A program made the translations under genes and the position numbers. Source: an uncultured bacterium (GTDB lineage Bacteria > Armatimonadota > JACIXR01). From it: a stretch of 51,315 bases of DNA. The first letter of the stretch is position 1. Every line of letters starts with the position of its first letter. The notes under the pieces were generated by a model. The model did no database searches and had not been told where the DNA came from. It worked only from the letters and a program-made list of their open reading frames with translations. This document shows positions 1-8,511 of this stretch, piece after piece. The DNA is taken from assembly GCA_938041455.1 (NCBI GenBank), contig CALITO010000014.1:1-51315 (forward strand). The letters run 5' to 3'.

Positions 1-2
1 CT

Positions 3-137
3 TTTAAGAAAGGACAACAAGAGAAGTTGAAACCAAAAAGTAGAACGATGGGCCATTTAGATGTCCTTTCAGGGGGAGCTCTCCTGTTCTTATCCCTGGG
101 CTATCTTACTTTGAAGTTCAAGAAGCTTCTCTCTTGA
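3..137 (+). CDS. C-terminal tail of a membrane protein (partial)
   Basis: An open frame runs from the left edge to a TGA at 135-137 and gives 44 residues. It starts with a basic stretch (KKGQQEKLKPKSR) followed by one hydrophobic segment (GGALLFLSLGYLTLKF) and a short KKLLS tail. This looks like the last cytoplasmic loop and last membrane span of an integral membrane protein. A strong hairpin at 142-167 follows the stop, which supports a real gene end. The basic-loop-plus-final-helix layout would fit an EcfT/CbiQ-type transporter subunit, but that is only a guess from 44 residues. Confidence 0.45.
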   Translation, partial: FKKGQQEKLKPKSRTMGHLDVLSGGALLFLSLGYLTLKFKKLLS

Positions 138-141
138 AAAT

Positions 142-167
142 AGGGGGGCGAATTTATTCGCCCCCCT
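142..167 (+). terminator. Hairpin after the partial membrane-protein gene
   Basis: GGGGGGCGAA (143-152) pairs perfectly with TTCGCCCCCC (157-166) around a TTTA loop, extended by A142-T167. It lies 5 nt after the stop codon at 137. The following T tract is weak (TTAAAG), so the hairpin is the main evidence for termination. Confidence 0.65.
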
Positions 168-236
168 TAAAGAAACTTTTTTCCTCCTCCGTGCCCAGAA
201 GAACTGCAAAGTCCAGATAAATATCTAAAAGTAGGG

Positions 237-289
237 AGAGGGAGAAAACCGCTAAAGAGGGGATGTCGTTTCACTCTATTCAACAAAAC
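237..289 (+). repeat. Hairpin element, copy A, with ATTCAACAAAAC motif
   Basis: First of three copies of a conserved hairpin. Outer stem AGAGGG (237-242) faces CACTCT (272-277) with one mismatch. A 3-nt bulge AGA (243-245) follows, then the inner stem AAAC (246-249) with GTTT (268-271), closing an 18-nt loop (250-267) that begins CGCTAAAGAGG. The motif ATTCAACAAAAC (278-289) follows directly. Compared with copies B and C, the second outer pair changes from A-T to G-C, a compensatory change. The xylB stop codon lies at the junction (280-282), so this copy sits between the 3' ends of two convergent genes. Confidence 0.6.
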
Positions 290-1683
290 AGAGATTTATA
301 GAGAAGGTATCTTTCTTCATAGATTGGTTGAAGCTCTCGCTGAGGTTCCACAATGGCTCCCCCGAGAGGGCTACCTTCCCAAGAGCCCTCTGCCCTACCC
401 GCCAGAATACCTGCGCCAAGTGCAGGGGCTTCCTGTATCTTGGGGAATAAAAGTGCTTTCCCCAAAGCGTTGGCAAGTATTTTTTGCCAAACCCTGTTCC
501 TTGCACCTCCCCCGAAAACCACAACCTCTTCCGCCCTCCCCACCAACTCTTCCATCACCTCTATGTTCCTCCTTATCTCAAAAGCCACCCCTTCCAAAAC
601 TGCTAATAGCATATCCTCGGAAGTTGTTGAGAGCGATAAGTTGTGAAAACTGCCTCTTAGTCCCTTTTTCCATAGTGGTGAGGAGGCACCGGAGAGATGG
701 GGAAGAAAGAAGGGCAGGGAACGAAGTCTTTCAGGGGGGAGAAGCTCTTTGATTTTCCCTTTAAGCACCTTCCTCGCCCAATCATAGGAAGCTCCCGCTG
801 TGGAGACGACGCCCTCAAGAACCCATTTATTAGGTGAAAGGAAGGGGAAGAGGGGGATTCTCTTATTTGTATCAAGAATGGGATACTCGGAAAGACAGGA
901 AATTGCGGATGCTGTGCCAAGAGAAACGGTTGCTTTCCCCCTCTTTATGCCCACAGCGAAGGCGGCGCACTTCTGGTCTTGACCAGCGATAACGGCCAAC
1001 GCTCCTTTAAATCCCATTTCCTTCCTCACATATCCTATAACTTCTCCCCCCCAGTGGAGGGGTGGAAACTTTGAGGGGGATATCCCGAACCTCTCCATCA
1101 CTTCTTCCGCCCAGCGATTTTTCACCACATCGTATAATAGCGTCCCTCCCGCCAAAGTGTGGTCAGTGGCAACCTCCCCCGTCAATTTTTGAACTATGAA
1201 ATCGGCAACCATAAGAAATTTATCAGCCCCTTCATAAATTTGGGGAAGGTTATCCCTTAGCCACATAAGTTTAGGGAGCACATAGTAAGCCTCAACCCTC
1301 TTGCCTGTGAGTTTGAAGAGTTCTTCCTCGCTATACACCCGAAGGATTACTTCCAACTCCTTCCTTGCCCTGGTATCCAACCAGGAAATAGCGTTCGCAA
1401 TCGGCTCCCCCCTTTTATCAACGGGAATGAATGTTATCCCCTGGGATGTTATCCCTACCCCTTTTATCTCCTCCTTTGACCTTACTTGTCCCGCCAGCCT
1501 TTTTATTATCATATTTACCCCCTCCCAAATGTGGGCAGGCGACTGTTCTATGCCCTGCGGGGTAAAGAGAAGGGGATAGGAAAGGGAAGCTTCTCCCAAA
1601 ACCTTCCCCCTTTCATCCAGGAGCAAACCTTTGCAACTACTCGTCCCCACATCCACCCCTATGAACTTAGCTTTCGGGCTCAT
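280..1683 (-). CDS. xylB: FGGY-family sugar kinase, xylulokinase-like
   Basis: Probable kinase phosphorylating D-xylulose (or a related ketose) to the 5-phosphate, feeding the pentose phosphate pathway in the cytoplasm. The 467-residue product is close to typical XylB length. It starts with the phosphate-binding DVGTSSCKG motif, has GQDQKCAAFAVG around the catalytic Asp in the middle, and the adenosine-site VVFGGGARNRVWQ near residue 400. Its ATG lies 17 nt inside the end of the creatininase gene, so it is the last gene of a six-gene minus-strand operon. Its partner, the lyxose-isomerase-like cupin two genes upstream, could supply D-xylulose. FGGY specificity cannot be read from motifs, so another ketose is possible. 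Confidence 0.82.
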   Translation of the reverse strand: MSPKAKFIGVDVGTSSCKGLLLDERGKVLGEASLSYPLLFTPQGIEQSPAHIWEGVNMIIKRLAGQVRSKEEIKGVGITSQGITFIPVDKRGEPIANAISWLDTRARKELEVILRVYSEEELFKLTGKRVEAYYVLPKLMWLRDNLPQIYEGADKFLMVADFIVQKLTGEVATDHTLAGGTLLYDVVKNRWAEEVMERFGISPSKFPPLHWGGEVIGYVRKEMGFKGALAVIAGQDQKCAAFAVGIKRGKATVSLGTASAISCLSEYPILDTNKRIPLFPFLSPNKWVLEGVVSTAGASYDWARKVLKGKIKELLPPERLRSLPFFLPHLSGASSPLWKKGLRGSFHNLSLSTTSEDMLLAVLEGVAFEIRRNIEVMEELVGRAEEVVVFGGGARNRVWQKILANALGKALLFPKIQEAPALGAGILAGRAEGSWEGSPLGGAIVEPQRELQPIYEERYLLYKSLFC

Positions 1684-2458
1684 AGAAATAGAACTCCCTT
1701 ATGAATTGAGAGAGTTTCTCTAAAATCTCCTCATAAATAGCCCTTCCCGTCTTTTCACTCGCCGATGTAGGGTCACCGTATATCCCTGTTTCGCTTTTCT
1801 GAATTCCCCAGGTTGACCAGAAAACACCTTTGCTCCCCAGGAAGTTATCGCCGGGGACGAATTCTGAATGATATCGCATTATATCTTCATTTGTAAACTC
1901 CTCTTTCTTCACAGGTTGTTTGAAGAAGAGCATAAGCGATGTCTCCCACTCCCCTCCGTGTATGCTTCCTCCGATGGGGGATTTCCTTATCCTACTATAG
2001 AGCTCAGCACTTAAGCTCGCTGGGCTAACACTCGCTGGATATATTCCATATTCGTCTCCTATCTCTCGGAGGGCGACCTCTATTATCCCCTTGTGGTGCC
2101 CGTGTCCGTCCAACACGATTATCTTCTTAAAGCCCATCTCTATAAGGGAAGCGAGGAGGTCGTGGATGAGTTGGATTAAGACGAGGGGACGGATGCGGAT
2201 TGTCCCCGGCCAGCGGGCTACTTCCCTCGCTGAGTAGCCGGTCCAAAGGGTGGGGAGAACGAGAATGGGGATTTCCCCTTTCAATTTCTCCGCCACGCCC
2301 CTTGCCACTTCGCTCACTATCACATAATCGGTGGAGACGGGAAGGTGTCTTCCGTGCTCCTCTATGGTGCCTATGGGGAGAATAAGCAGAGCATTTTGCC
2401 TGATTGCCTCTTCTAACTCTGGCCAAGTTTTATCCACAAAATAAAAAGAAACCTCCAT
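1667..2458 (-). CDS. Creatininase-family amidohydrolase
   Basis: A 263-residue protein of the creatininase family, metal-dependent amidohydrolases that cleave cyclic amides or formamides; the family also includes peptidases such as MftE. The N-terminal metal motif GTIEEHGRHLPVSTD supplies the Glu, His and Asp ligands, and DGHGHHKG in the middle carries further His and Asp ligands. The SIHGGEWETS segment matches the family's conserved C-terminal region. It sits between the cupin isomerase (1 nt gap) and xylB (17 nt overlap). The substrate is unknown. In a sugar operon it may act on an amino-sugar, lactone-like or amide derivative rather than on creatinine, but the sequence does not show which. 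Confidence 0.8.
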   Translation of the reverse strand: MEVSFYFVDKTWPELEEAIRQNALLILPIGTIEEHGRHLPVSTDYVIVSEVARGVAEKLKGEIPILVLPTLWTGYSAREVARWPGTIRIRPLVLIQLIHDLLASLIEMGFKKIIVLDGHGHHKGIIEVALREIGDEYGIYPASVSPASLSAELYSRIRKSPIGGSIHGGEWETSLMLFFKQPVKKEEFTNEDIMRYHSEFVPGDNFLGSKGVFWSTWGIQKSETGIYGDPTSASEKTGRAIYEEILEKLSQFIREFYFYEPES

Positions 2459-2459
2459 C

Positions 2460-2933
2460 TCAAAGCACCCCTATCCTTTCATCTACAAATATACTATCTT
2501 TGGGGATACAGGGCTTGGAGACCTCCAAGAGGAGAGCGGGACCTTCCAATGCCCAGAAGGAGTGCACTGTCCCCTGGGACATTGGCAAAGAATCCCCCTC
2601 GCCCAAAATCTTTTCCTCATCGTTTATCTTCATCCCTGCTTTCCCTTTCACGACGAAGAATGTCTCGTGCTTGAATTTATGATGATGGGCGGGGCAAGTT
2701 TGGTTGGGGAAGAGGAAGAGAAACTTACCACAGTATCCTTCATTCTCCTCGTTTGCCACCCAGAATTCAACCAATCCCCATTTATAGAAATCTCCCAAAC
2801 CGAAATCCAGGACGAGGGTTATTCCCTCCGGCATCTTCAAGCCCCAGTTGTGAATCACCTCCCTCGCTTTTGTTAATATTTCCTCTTTCTCTTCCTTCAA
2901 TTCCGCATTGTGCGTCCAATCCACCCTATTCAT
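2460..2933 (-). CDS. Cupin sugar isomerase, D-lyxose-isomerase-like
   Basis: A 157-residue single-domain cupin resembling D-lyxose/D-mannose ketol-isomerases, which interconvert D-lyxose and D-xylulose (and D-mannose and D-fructose) using a divalent metal. The family signature is clear: CPAHHHKFKHETFFVVKGK provides the metal His residues and Glu, and GTVHSFWALEGPALLLEVS provides the last His and the second cupin strand set. Its start overlaps the aldolase stop by 4 nt (2930-2933), which indicates translational coupling. Next to a xylulokinase-like gene, the simplest reading is D-lyxose to D-xylulose to xylulose 5-phosphate. The D-mannose activity of the family is an alternative. Confidence 0.78.
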   Translation of the reverse strand: MNRVDWTHNAELKEEKEEILTKAREVIHNWGLKMPEGITLVLDFGLGDFYKWGLVEFWVANEENEGYCGKFLFLFPNQTCPAHHHKFKHETFFVVKGKAGMKINDEEKILGEGDSLPMSQGTVHSFWALEGPALLLEVSKPCIPKDSIFVDERIGVL

Positions 2934-3751
2934 TTGAGTTCCTCCATTGCCTCTTCCACTGAGGCACCATCGTGAACGATTCGGCAGATTGCCCTTGTTA
3001 GAGCGGTGGGGTCCCTAAAAGCCCAGACATTCCTCCCCACAGAAACGCCCCTTGCCCCACAATCCATAGCTTCCTTTATGAAGTTGAGGAAGACATCTGG
3101 GTCCTCAGAGGAAGGACCGCCCAAAACGACATAGGGAGCGGGGCAATAGGCGATGACCTCTTTGAAACTTTGCGGGTCACCTGTATAGTAGCCCTTCACT
3201 ATATCTGCCCCAAGCTCAGCTGCAACCCTTGCACTATATTTCACTATCTCGGGGTCGGAGGGCCATTTCCTTTCCGCCCTGCTTTTGAATTGGTGCTCCA
3301 AAAGTTCGGCTGGTATCATCTCGGTAAGCATGGGCATCCCCCACATCTCGCAGACATCGTGGACCATCCCAATCTTATGGGAAAGTTGGGCTTCCCGGGG
3401 GACGCCTATCACTCCGAATGTAGCGACCGCATCCGCTCCCATCCTAAGTGCTCCCTCAACAGTGAAGATGAGCTCGTCGTTCGTCAAATCGGGTCCTATA
3501 GAGGTAGCGGTGCCGTCTATGCGTAGCATAAGCGCTATCCTGCCCGCTATCTCCTTGTAAACCCTCATAGCTATGCCCGGTGTTAAGAGAATGGCATCCG
3601 CACCACCTTCCACTATTTGGCGAACTACCTCCACGGGATCCTCTATCTCTTTCATCGGATTGATGCATATCCCGTGGTCCATAGTGACCAGAACCATCCT
3701 CCCACTTTTGCGGTTGAACAATCTTGCCATTCTAAGTTCTTTGCCTATCAT
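2930..3751 (-). CDS. DhnA/FbaB-type class I aldolase
   Basis: A 273-residue TIM-barrel aldolase of the DeoC/LacD/FbaB (DhnA, LsrF) family. These form a Schiff base on a lysine and cleave or make sugar phosphates such as fructose 1,6-bisphosphate. The probable Schiff-base Lys is in GADIVKGYYTGDP, about residue 175. The C-terminal phosphate-binding region VVLGGPSSEDP and RGVSVGRNVW is intact, and TMDHGICINP near the N-terminus matches the family. It starts 22 nt after the GH-A hydrolase gene and overlaps the cupin start by 4 nt. In this operon it probably cleaves a keto-sugar phosphate. LsrF-like or archaeal-type ADH-synthase activity cannot be excluded. Confidence 0.78.
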   Translation of the reverse strand: MIGKELRMARLFNRKSGRMVLVTMDHGICINPMKEIEDPVEVVRQIVEGGADAILLTPGIAMRVYKEIAGRIALMLRIDGTATSIGPDLTNDELIFTVEGALRMGADAVATFGVIGVPREAQLSHKIGMVHDVCEMWGMPMLTEMIPAELLEHQFKSRAERKWPSDPEIVKYSARVAAELGADIVKGYYTGDPQSFKEVIAYCPAPYVVLGGPSSEDPDVFLNFIKEAMDCGARGVSVGRNVWAFRDPTALTRAICRIVHDGASVEEAMEELK

Positions 3752-3773
3752 CTTTCTCCTCCTTTTAGTTAGT

Positions 3774-5498
3774 TTAGTTAGTTATTTTTGGCTTACGAAT
3801 TTTCACTTCCTTTACATATATATCGCCGGGTGAGGCGACAACGCTTATGCGAAAGTTCCAACCCCAGCAGTTGGCGAAGTTCGCGTCCTTAATGCTAAAT
3901 GTATGCTGGTGCCAACCCGCCTCCGAGGGAATGTGCCACCAATCGTTTATCGTTTTATAACCATCTAATGATTCATAATCTATGTTGCATCCCGCTGGCT
4001 GGCCTGCATCCAATCGCCGTGCGACCACCGTTATCTCCAATTCCCTGTCCCCCAGACAAGCAAAGCTATCCTCAACATCGAACTCCAGGTAGAAAATCTT
4101 TTTCTCCCTATCCGTCCGCCTTACATAAGAACCATCCACCTCGACTATGTTGTTCCCGTCCTGCCAATCTATATGATATAAGCCCTCCTCCTCATCCTTA
4201 GCATCCTTTCCTAACTTCCAAGAGACCTCGTCCGCTGTGCTATAATCCTTTTGCCAAGGGAAGGGTTTTTCCCTATTGCTCGTTGCCCTTTTCACCCAAC
4301 TTTGGGGAAGATTGGTGAGGAATATGGGAGCTGTGGTCAGGTGGAGTTCCCGCCCTTTCTGGGGAGTGATGGGCTTACCCGTTATATCCAACGCCTTCGC
4401 GTTTGGGGGGAGGTGAATTTTGTCGCCCTCTTTCATAGCCCAGCCGATGAGAACAGCCCCTTTCTCCCCCTGGAAAACGAAACTGTGACTGTTTTTGGAG
4501 AGTTCATACCAACCCAAATACTTCGGTTGAGGACCGAGAAGGCGAGTGAGTGTTTGTAGGGCATAGTAAGAGGGACGCTTGGTCCAATCCCACCGAAGTA
4601 TCCCGAAGCTCCCGGCCTCGCCGTAGGAGGGTCCTCTGCCCTCGAACCAGAAGACCCGTTCTATCCCTTGGACCAAGCAGAGGATATAGGCTTTAACCAA
4701 AGCCTCCGCTTGCCTTTGCTCGGAAAGGGGCTCATCCCTTGCGGGTCTGCCGATTTCCGTTACCCAAAGGGGGATGTCCCCTTTTTGACCGGTCAGCTTT
4801 AACATCTTTTTGAAGTTGTTCATCATTCCTAACATAGCTTCCTCTCGCCCCTTCATAACCCTGTCCAGAATGGCATAGGGGTGAACGCAGACGAAATCAA
4901 AGTGTCCGCTCGCTCCAAGCTCTATTACCCTTTGGAGGGAACTCATATCAAATTCGTTCCAATTCATTCCCACCTGGCAACGAGGGGCGATTTCCTTTAT
5001 CACCTCATAAGCATTTACCAGCAGTTCAGCGTAATCCTTTGGTGTCCCATTCTCGCTAAAGGAAGGGAACTCGTTGTAGACCTCCCAATACTTGATGTCC
5101 TTGTGGTAACGCTTCACCACTTCCCTCACGAAATCCCGCCAGTAGCGGATATCTTTTATAGGGAAAGCCCTGGTTGAAGGGGGTTTAGCGGAGACCCAGG
5201 GAGCGAGGTAGTGGAGGAGGGCAAGGATTTGGAGCCCGTTATCCTTGGCGGATTTAAGGATAGCATCGGCAAGTGAGAAATTCCACTCCCCTTCCCTGGG
5301 CTGAATATTCGCCCATTCGGGGAAGGCGCGGACGAAGCCCACCCCTACCTCTTTGAGAAAGGGGAAGAGTTGGGGATAATACCCCGCAGTCTCGGCGCCC
5401 GGGGCTATGGCAAAGAAGTTATTTTCTCCTGGAGGGAAAGCGGGGATAGGAAAGGGCACCAACGAGAGAAGAAAAATCATCACTATACCTTTGCTCAT
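3774..5498 (-). CDS. Secreted clan GH-A glycoside hydrolase (GH39/GH5-like)
   Basis: A 574-residue protein with an N-terminal signal peptide (hydrophobic residues about 5-20) and a TIM-barrel hydrolase domain. The acid/base is probably Glu143 in YWEVYNEF, the NE motif of clan GH-A. The nucleophile is probably Glu248 in LWVTEIG, about 105 residues later, the normal spacing. From about residue 430 to the end there is a beta-rich region, probably a carbohydrate-binding or jelly-roll module. Its ATG overlaps the stop of the pectate-lyase-like gene by 4 nt. The catalytic layout is clear, but GH39, GH5 or another GH-A family cannot be separated by eye. A beta-xylosidase- or galactosidase-like role would fit the downstream sugar genes. 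Confidence 0.72.
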   Translation of the reverse strand: MSKGIVMIFLLSLVPFPIPAFPPGENNFFAIAPGAETAGYYPQLFPFLKEVGVGFVRAFPEWANIQPREGEWNFSLADAILKSAKDNGLQILALLHYLAPWVSAKPPSTRAFPIKDIRYWRDFVREVVKRYHKDIKYWEVYNEFPSFSENGTPKDYAELLVNAYEVIKEIAPRCQVGMNWNEFDMSSLQRVIELGASGHFDFVCVHPYAILDRVMKGREEAMLGMMNNFKKMLKLTGQKGDIPLWVTEIGRPARDEPLSEQRQAEALVKAYILCLVQGIERVFWFEGRGPSYGEAGSFGILRWDWTKRPSYYALQTLTRLLGPQPKYLGWYELSKNSHSFVFQGEKGAVLIGWAMKEGDKIHLPPNAKALDITGKPITPQKGRELHLTTAPIFLTNLPQSWVKRATSNREKPFPWQKDYSTADEVSWKLGKDAKDEEEGLYHIDWQDGNNIVEVDGSYVRRTDREKKIFYLEFDVEDSFACLGDRELEITVVARRLDAGQPAGCNIDYESLDGYKTINDWWHIPSEAGWHQHTFSIKDANFANCWGWNFRISVVASPGDIYVKEVKIRKPKITN

Positions 5499-7699
5499 CT
5501 TTTTTCCCTCTGAAAGAGAGGAATAACATCCAGATTTACATCTAAGCTCCCCACCCTTCTCATCCGGTCCAGTGCCAATGACAGAAGGCTCAGAGCCTCG
5601 GCAGAGACTTCTCTCCTTGTTTCCTCGGGATAATTGGCAAGGGTGTAGAACTTGCCCAAGGAGGAGAGGAAATTAGTTTGTGTATTATAGAAAAAGTGTC
5701 CGAAGAGGAGAAGGGAGAAAGGATTTTCTCCTCGCTGAGTGAAGACAAAGACCTTTGGGTTAATGTAAAACTGGTTCATACCTAATATCAGGGAGCCGTG
5801 ATAATTCACTATGTCGGCATAGGATTTCTCCTCATTTAAGTGGGACTTGGCACCCGTAATCACGACGAGCCCTGGGGGGTCGCCGACCTTTCCTTCAAGA
5901 TATATGTGCTGGTCTGATTGCTCATTATAGAAGTCGGTGAAAGTAACTGAATTGCTATCGTAGATATAGAGGCTGTAAGGAACGAGTGTTGCCAAGCGCG
6001 TGAGGAAAGCAATCAAACCGTTCTTCCCTCCTTGTCCCTTTATCACAACCGAGCCTTCGTAGGAATTTCTGAAGAGAAGTTTGGCTTCTCCGCAGTTCTC
6101 AATCCTTATGTTTCCCTGGAGGTGCCAGACATCGACGAGGTCGTTTTTCCCCAATCCCTTTAGATGGAGCCCCTTTATGAAGGGTTGCTTTTGATAACAA
6201 CCGAAGAGGAAGACTCTATTGTAGCGCACATAGGAGCCTTTGCCGGAGGAGGTATGTAGGATATCATCCGCGTTCTCCGCTTGGGGGAAATCGTGATGTC
6301 CTATGCAAATGTTTTCTATTATGACATTATGAGCGTCCCTCAGAGAAAGTATCACACCTCCCTTCTCCCCACCCCAGATTATCCCTGTTCTGAAGCCGGT
6401 GCCACCGAAGAAATAATTAGAGCCAGTGATTTTGAGTGTTTTTGTCACCTTATAGCAACCTGTGGGTAGGTAAGCGATAGCAAATCTTCCATAGGAGCGG
6501 GCGGAGTCAATGGCTTTTTGTATTGCCTCGGTATCATCCGCGAGGCAGTCGCCCTTTGCGCCAAAATCCGCTTTGGCGTCAAATACTTTTGTGGGGAGCA
6601 AAACCTTTTGGGGAATGACCCTCCTACGAGGGTTTAGAGCGAGAGGCTTTTCCTTACCCGCTGGCACTTCTATCACAACCGCTGTGTTGGGAGCATCCAG
6701 TAGGGAGGCTTTACCCTTGACCTTGTTCCCACTCAATATCAACCTCTGGTCTCCCCTTACGACTTTTATCGCGACCGAGTCCTCCGGAGGTTCGGAGAAT
6801 TCGCAATCAAATATGAGGACAGGAGAACCGTTTAAGATGATTGCTCCCTCTGGGGATTTCCATCCCCTTATGTGGCAATTCTCTATTGTCAGAGGGGAGA
6901 TGGTGCCAAGTTCACGCAGGAATGTTCCTGAACCGAAGGAGGTAGAGCGACGGACGGAATTGCCATGTTCGCTGAGAAACTGGATATCCGTGTTGTTGAA
7001 TTCAAAGTGGCAGTTGCGCACATAGAAATTCCCGTGGAGGTCGCTTATTCCTATCTCGCAATCCCGGAACTCGCACTTATCAAATGTGTGGTTATAATCG
7101 TTGAAGGAAAACATAGCGACGCCTATTTTACAATTCTCGAATATGCAGTAGCGGTAGGTAGTCTCGGCGGATGCCAACTGTTCGTTGTAGCCTACGCGAA
7201 TGCCGCATTCTTTGAAATTGCGGAAATGTTCAAACTCGTGGAGTGATTCGGTGTTGAAGCGGAGTTGGGAGGCGAAATCCATCCCCACTCCCGCCCTATT
7301 GCGCCCATCCCACACTATGCCTTGGAATGTGGAATAGGCTAAGCCATTCACCCATACCATCCTTCCCCCTTCCTCTCCACCCCATATTATCCGCGTTCCT
7401 TTACCATGTCCTATTATGCTCACGCCTACCGCAGGTCCTCGAAATTCTATCGTCTGAGTGATGAGATAGACCCCTGGGGGGAAGTAGATGACCATTCCGT
7501 CCCGGAGGTTGGAGAAGAGCTTCTGCAACGCTTCCGTGTCATCGGTTTTCCCATCTCCTTTGGCGGGAGGGTTGATGTCCACTTTGACATTTATCCAATC
7601 GGAGCGCTCCTCCCAATTTAGATCCGGCAAATCTGAAGCGAAGAGCGAAATCCCGATCAACTGTAAAATTATCAGAAAAAATCTCCCTCTTTTCTCCAT
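5495..7699 (-). CDS. Secreted tandem pectate-lyase-superfamily (beta-helix) protein
   Basis: A 734-residue protein with a signal peptide (IILQLIGISLFASDL) and two copies of the Pectate_lyase_3 N-terminal motif: NPPAKGDGKTDDTEALQKLF near residue 45 and FGAKGDCLADDTEAIQKAI near residue 380. Each is followed by right-handed beta-helix-type sequence rich in short GN/NC turns. Such proteins bind or cleave polygalacturonate or other acidic polysaccharides, but lyase activity cannot be confirmed from motifs. It is the first gene of the six-gene sugar operon. No Shine-Dalgarno is visible, and a TATAAT lies only 10 nt upstream of the ATG, suggesting a leaderless message. Confidence 0.7.
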   Translation of the reverse strand: MEKRGRFFLIILQLIGISLFASDLPDLNWEERSDWINVKVDINPPAKGDGKTDDTEALQKLFSNLRDGMVIYFPPGVYLITQTIEFRGPAVGVSIIGHGKGTRIIWGGEEGGRMVWVNGLAYSTFQGIVWDGRNRAGVGMDFASQLRFNTESLHEFEHFRNFKECGIRVGYNEQLASAETTYRYCIFENCKIGVAMFSFNDYNHTFDKCEFRDCEIGISDLHGNFYVRNCHFEFNNTDIQFLSEHGNSVRRSTSFGSGTFLRELGTISPLTIENCHIRGWKSPEGAIILNGSPVLIFDCEFSEPPEDSVAIKVVRGDQRLILSGNKVKGKASLLDAPNTAVVIEVPAGKEKPLALNPRRRVIPQKVLLPTKVFDAKADFGAKGDCLADDTEAIQKAIDSARSYGRFAIAYLPTGCYKVTKTLKITGSNYFFGGTGFRTGIIWGGEKGGVILSLRDAHNVIIENICIGHHDFPQAENADDILHTSSGKGSYVRYNRVFLFGCYQKQPFIKGLHLKGLGKNDLVDVWHLQGNIRIENCGEAKLLFRNSYEGSVVIKGQGGKNGLIAFLTRLATLVPYSLYIYDSNSVTFTDFYNEQSDQHIYLEGKVGDPPGLVVITGAKSHLNEEKSYADIVNYHGSLILGMNQFYINPKVFVFTQRGENPFSLLLFGHFFYNTQTNFLSSLGKFYTLANYPEETRREVSAEALSLLSLALDRMRRVGSLDVNLDVIPLFQREKR

Positions 7700-7709
7700 A
7701 TTATTTTAA

Positions 7710-7715
7710 ATTATA
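7710..7715 (-). promoter_or_regulatory. -10 box of the sugar operon (leaderless start)
   Basis: On the minus strand TATAAT (7715 to 7710) is followed by 10 nt and then the ATG of the pectate-lyase-like gene at 7699. Transcription would begin at or almost at the start codon. No convincing -35 box is seen at the right spacing, so the call rests on the -10 and the absence of a ribosome-binding site. Confidence 0.45.
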
Positions 7716-7766
7716 TGTTCTGTTGAAGAGAGGAGAAAGAGCAAGACATCTTTTAAAGGGGATGTT

Positions 7767-7795
7767 TTGTCTCTTTCTTAAAAATCGTTTAAAAT
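7767..7795 (+). promoter_or_regulatory. Promoter of the uppS-dxr-rseP operon
   Basis: TTGTCT (7767-7772), a 17-bp spacer and TAAAAT (7790-7795) lie just upstream of the uppS Shine-Dalgarno GAGGTGAT (7802-7809). The same TAAAAT form of -10 box recurs at 26432, 29641 and 45636. Confidence 0.6.
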
Positions 7796-7812
7796 ATCTC
7801 TGAGGTGATAAG

Positions 7813-8511
7813 ATGGAAAATCTTCCCCGCCATATAGCCATAATTATGGATGGTAATGGACGCTGGGCACAGCAGAGGGGATTATCCCGCTTGGAGGGTC
7901 ATATTGCGGGGGTAAAAGCGGTAAGGCGGGTGGTCGAGGCTTGCCGCGACCTCGGCATACCCTACCTTACCCTTTATACATTCTCGACGGAGAACTGGCG
8001 CAGACCAAAGGAGGAAGTGGAGGGGTTGATGACGCTTCTCAGGGAGCAACTGCGCTCTCAGACGCCGGAGCTAAAGGAGAAAGGTGTGCGAGTTATCGTG
8101 ATTGGCAAAAGGGAAGAGCTGCCAAGGGATTTGCAGGAGCAGATAAAGCAATCAGAGGAAGAGACCTCTCAAAACAGTGAACTTAATCTTATATTAGCGA
8201 TAAATTATGGGAGTAGGGCGGAGATAGTAAACGCTTGCAAGAAGTTAATAGAAAAAGTCAAGAGGGGAGAAAGCAACGAGGTAAATGAAGATGTTTTTCG
8301 CTCCTTACTTTATACCAAGGACATTCCCGACCCCGACCTCCTCATTCGCACGGCGGGGGAGAAAAGGGTTTCCAATTTCCTTCTCTGGCAAATTGCTTAC
8401 ACAGAGTTCTACATAACCGATACCCTTTGGCCAGATTTCACAAAAGACGATCTGCTTTTGGCTATAGAGGACTATAAAAAGAGGAAGAGGAAGTTCGGCG
8501 GTTTGGGATAA
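7813..8511 (+). CDS. uppS: Isoprenyl (undecaprenyl) diphosphate synthase
   Basis: A cis-prenyltransferase that extends farnesyl diphosphate with isopentenyl diphosphate to the C50-C55 lipid carrier used for peptidoglycan and other wall polymers, acting at the inner face of the membrane. The 232-residue length is standard. IIMDGNGRWAQ holds the catalytic Asp13, and YTFSTENWRRP and RTAGEKRVSNFLLWQ are the family signatures for substrate and diphosphate binding. The ATG follows a good GAGGTGAT ribosome-binding site. Its TAA overlaps the dxr ATG by one base. cdsA, which often lies between uppS and dxr, is absent here. Confidence 0.95.
   Translation: MENLPRHIAIIMDGNGRWAQQRGLSRLEGHIAGVKAVRRVVEACRDLGIPYLTLYTFSTENWRRPKEEVEGLMTLLREQLRSQTPELKEKGVRVIVIGKREELPRDLQEQIKQSEEETSQNSELNLILAINYGSRAEIVNACKKLIEKVKRGESNEVNEDVFRSLLYTKDIPDPDLLIRTAGEKRVSNFLLWQIAYTEFYITDTLWPDFTKDDLLLAIEDYKKRKRKFGGLG

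Noticed and set aside
324-752. Plus-strand frames opposite xylB
   Set aside because: They are shadows of a well-supported kinase gene on the other strand and show no domain features.
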